Source: CAYPCH01 sp964409165 (lineage in GTDB: Bacteria; Bacillota; Clostridia; Acetivibrionales; Acetivibrionaceae). From it: a stretch of 25,355 nucleotides of DNA. Both the position numbers and the translations under genes were made by a program. Position 1 is the first letter of the stretch; every line of letters starts with the position of its first letter. The notes beneath the pieces were generated by a model. The model did no database searches, had not been told where the DNA came from, and was given only the letters and a program-made list of their open reading frames with translations. The stretch lies in assembly GCA_964409165.1 (NCBI GenBank), contig CAYPCH010000047.1, positions 1-25,355 of the forward strand, given 5' to 3'. Positions 24,446 through 25,355 of the stretch are shown one piece after another.

Positions 24446-25179
24446 TTTCAGACAACATGCCAGATGAACAAACAACGGAATATCGGCTAAACAATTGCCT
24501 GGAGGCTCTATCACTCAAATACGGTTTCTTTTATTCTGTTGTTGACATGAAGGCAATGGAGGATAAGTTCAAAAATAATGATAAAGGACTGTTTTCGGTT
24601 CTATCAGAGGCAGAACTTGATTATCTTGGGAAAACGAGATTATTTAAAAACCGCCTGCAATGGGTATCGGGAAGATATGCAGTTAAGTCAGCCCTATTCA
24701 AGTATAAATTTAAAACCTGTCGCAGCATTATAGACCTGAGAACTTTTGACATTCTAAAAGGGGCGAATTCCGCCCCTTTTGTTTCACAATACCCAGACAT
24801 TGGTGTTTCCATAACTCACTCATTTCCATTTTGTATAGGCATAGTCTGTGATAGAAGGATAGGAGTAGACATAGAAAGAATAAATAAGTCTCATGGTGCA
24901 CTGATACAGTACTTTTTCAGCCATAAAGAGAAGGAAGTTTTAAAAAATAAGACAAATGACCATGACTACTCAGTTCAGTCAATGATTTACTGGACAAGGA
25001 AGGAAGCTGTTTCGAAGCTGTTGGGACTTGGTATGAAGATGAACTTCAGAGAGCTTGATACAACAAAAGAGGAAATAATATTGGATTATCCGGAAAGTAT
25101 CAACATAAAGCTTTCGTCCTGCATCAAGAACGACTTTTGCCTATCCCTCGCCACAGAGCAAGTCGGGGACGGTTCTTGA
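24442..25179 (+). CDS. 4'-phosphopantetheinyl transferase (Sfp/AcpT type)
   Basis: Moves the phosphopantetheine arm from coenzyme A to carrier proteins. 245 residues, two-fold pseudo-symmetric Sfp-type length, with SITHSFPF, the magnesium motif IGVDIERI (Asp143) and WTRKEAVSKLLG (Trp184, Lys187, Glu188). The ATG overlaps the megasynthase stop as ATGA and has GAGGCGG about 9 nt before it, so translation is coupled; an upstream in-frame ATG at 24400 would overlap the synthase by 46 nt and is less likely. Coupling makes it the dedicated activator of the synthase and probably of the stand-alone ACP. Whether it accepts threonine is an open question raised by the synthase sequence. Confidence 0.93.
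   Translation: MISDNMPDEQTTEYRLNNCLEALSLKYGFFYSVVDMKAMEDKFKNNDKGLFSVLSEAELDYLGKTRLFKNRLQWVSGRYAVKSALFKYKFKTCRSIIDLRTFDILKGANSAPFVSQYPDIGVSITHSFPFCIGIVCDRRIGVDIERINKSHGALIQYFFSHKEKEVLKNKTNDHDYSVQSMIYWTRKEAVSKLLGLGMKMNFRELDTTKEEIILDYPESINIKLSSCIKNDFCLSLATEQVGDGS
24756..24784 (+). terminator. Terminator-like GC hairpin inside the transferase gene
   Basis: AAAAGGGGCG (24756-24765), loop AATTC, CGCCCCTTTT (24771-24780): a perfect 10-bp inverted repeat, GC-rich at the loop end and followed by TTTTGTTT. It lies in codons 105-115 of the transferase, between catalytic regions. By shape it could terminate or pause transcription within the gene. It encodes ordinary-looking residues, so it may be accidental. 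Confidence 0.45.
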
Positions 25180-25307
25180 CTTGCCTGGTTTTATTTGGCA
25201 AATGAATGGATTTAAACATGCGAAAACAAAAAAAGCGCCCTATTAACACGCAATTTTTTAAAGGTTTGGAGGTTTTGTTACACAAAAAGTCAGATGTTAC
25301 TTAATAA

Positions 25308-25355
25308 CTCAACTTTCCCACAGTATTTATGGGCTCTTTGCCACTAACGTAGCAT
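25308..25355. mobile_element. Left end of a second M-type element, cut by the window edge
   Basis: CTCAACTTTCCCACAGT and the following GGGCTCTTTG match the left end of the 2951-3083 element with two mismatches over about 33 nt, and TAATAA precedes both. Only 48 nt are inside the window, so it could be another short element or the end of a full insertion sequence. The 128 nt between the transferase and this end (25180-25307) show no gene and no clear terminator. Confidence 0.65.

Overview
The window looks like the chromosome of an AT-rich, endospore-forming, anaerobic clostridium, probably a relative of the cellulolytic Acetivibrio/Ruminiclostridium group. Three things point there: the conserved Firmicutes order rpsO-pnp-M16 peptidase-dpaA-dpaB (dipicolinate synthase, a spore-only function), strong AGGAGG-type ribosome binding sites, and a secreted protein with copper-amine-oxidase-N-like repeats. 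The genus is an inference; no rRNA gene is present to test it. All genes called are on the + strand.

Region 1 (1-7437) is core chromosome: ribosomal protein S15, polynucleotide phosphorylase, a zinc M16 peptidase, a secreted CuAO-N-like protein, and the two dipicolinate synthase subunits. The spacers are unusually rich in structure: a 33-nt-arm stem in front of pnp, foldback (MITE-like) elements, a perfect 28-bp palindrome, terminators and a sigma-K-like promoter match.

Region 2 (7714-11900) holds a translationally coupled pair predicted to make UDP-glucuronate and UDP-galacturonate (ugd and a 4-epimerase), then a membrane-anchored GGDEF + HD-GYP protein with both catalytic signatures intact.

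Region 3 (12324-25179) is the unusual part, an apparently uncharacterised lipid/polyketide locus. Operon one encodes a KASIII-like protein that has lost its cysteine, a stand-alone acyl carrier protein (ACP) with a normal serine, a second KASIII-like protein that keeps the cysteine but not the histidine, and an alpha/beta hydrolase. Operon two encodes a 2718-residue iterative-type synthase, KS-AT-KS'-ACP-ACP-ACP-KR-DH, whose three ACPs all carry threonine where the phosphopantetheine serine should be, followed by a 4'-phosphopantetheinyl transferase overlapping it by ATGA. Both operons are preceded by an element ending in the same 29-bp sequence.

Proposed logic (inference): the megasynthase builds a beta-hydroxy or unsaturated acyl chain from malonyl units. 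The KASIII pair plus ACP prepares a starter or couples/transfers the product, the hydrolase releases or edits it, and the transferase activates the carrier(s). PUFA-synthase (PfaA/PfaC) and heterocyst-glycolipid (HglE) systems are the nearest known logic I can name, but the domain order and missing partners (no enoyl reductase, no thioesterase domain) differ.
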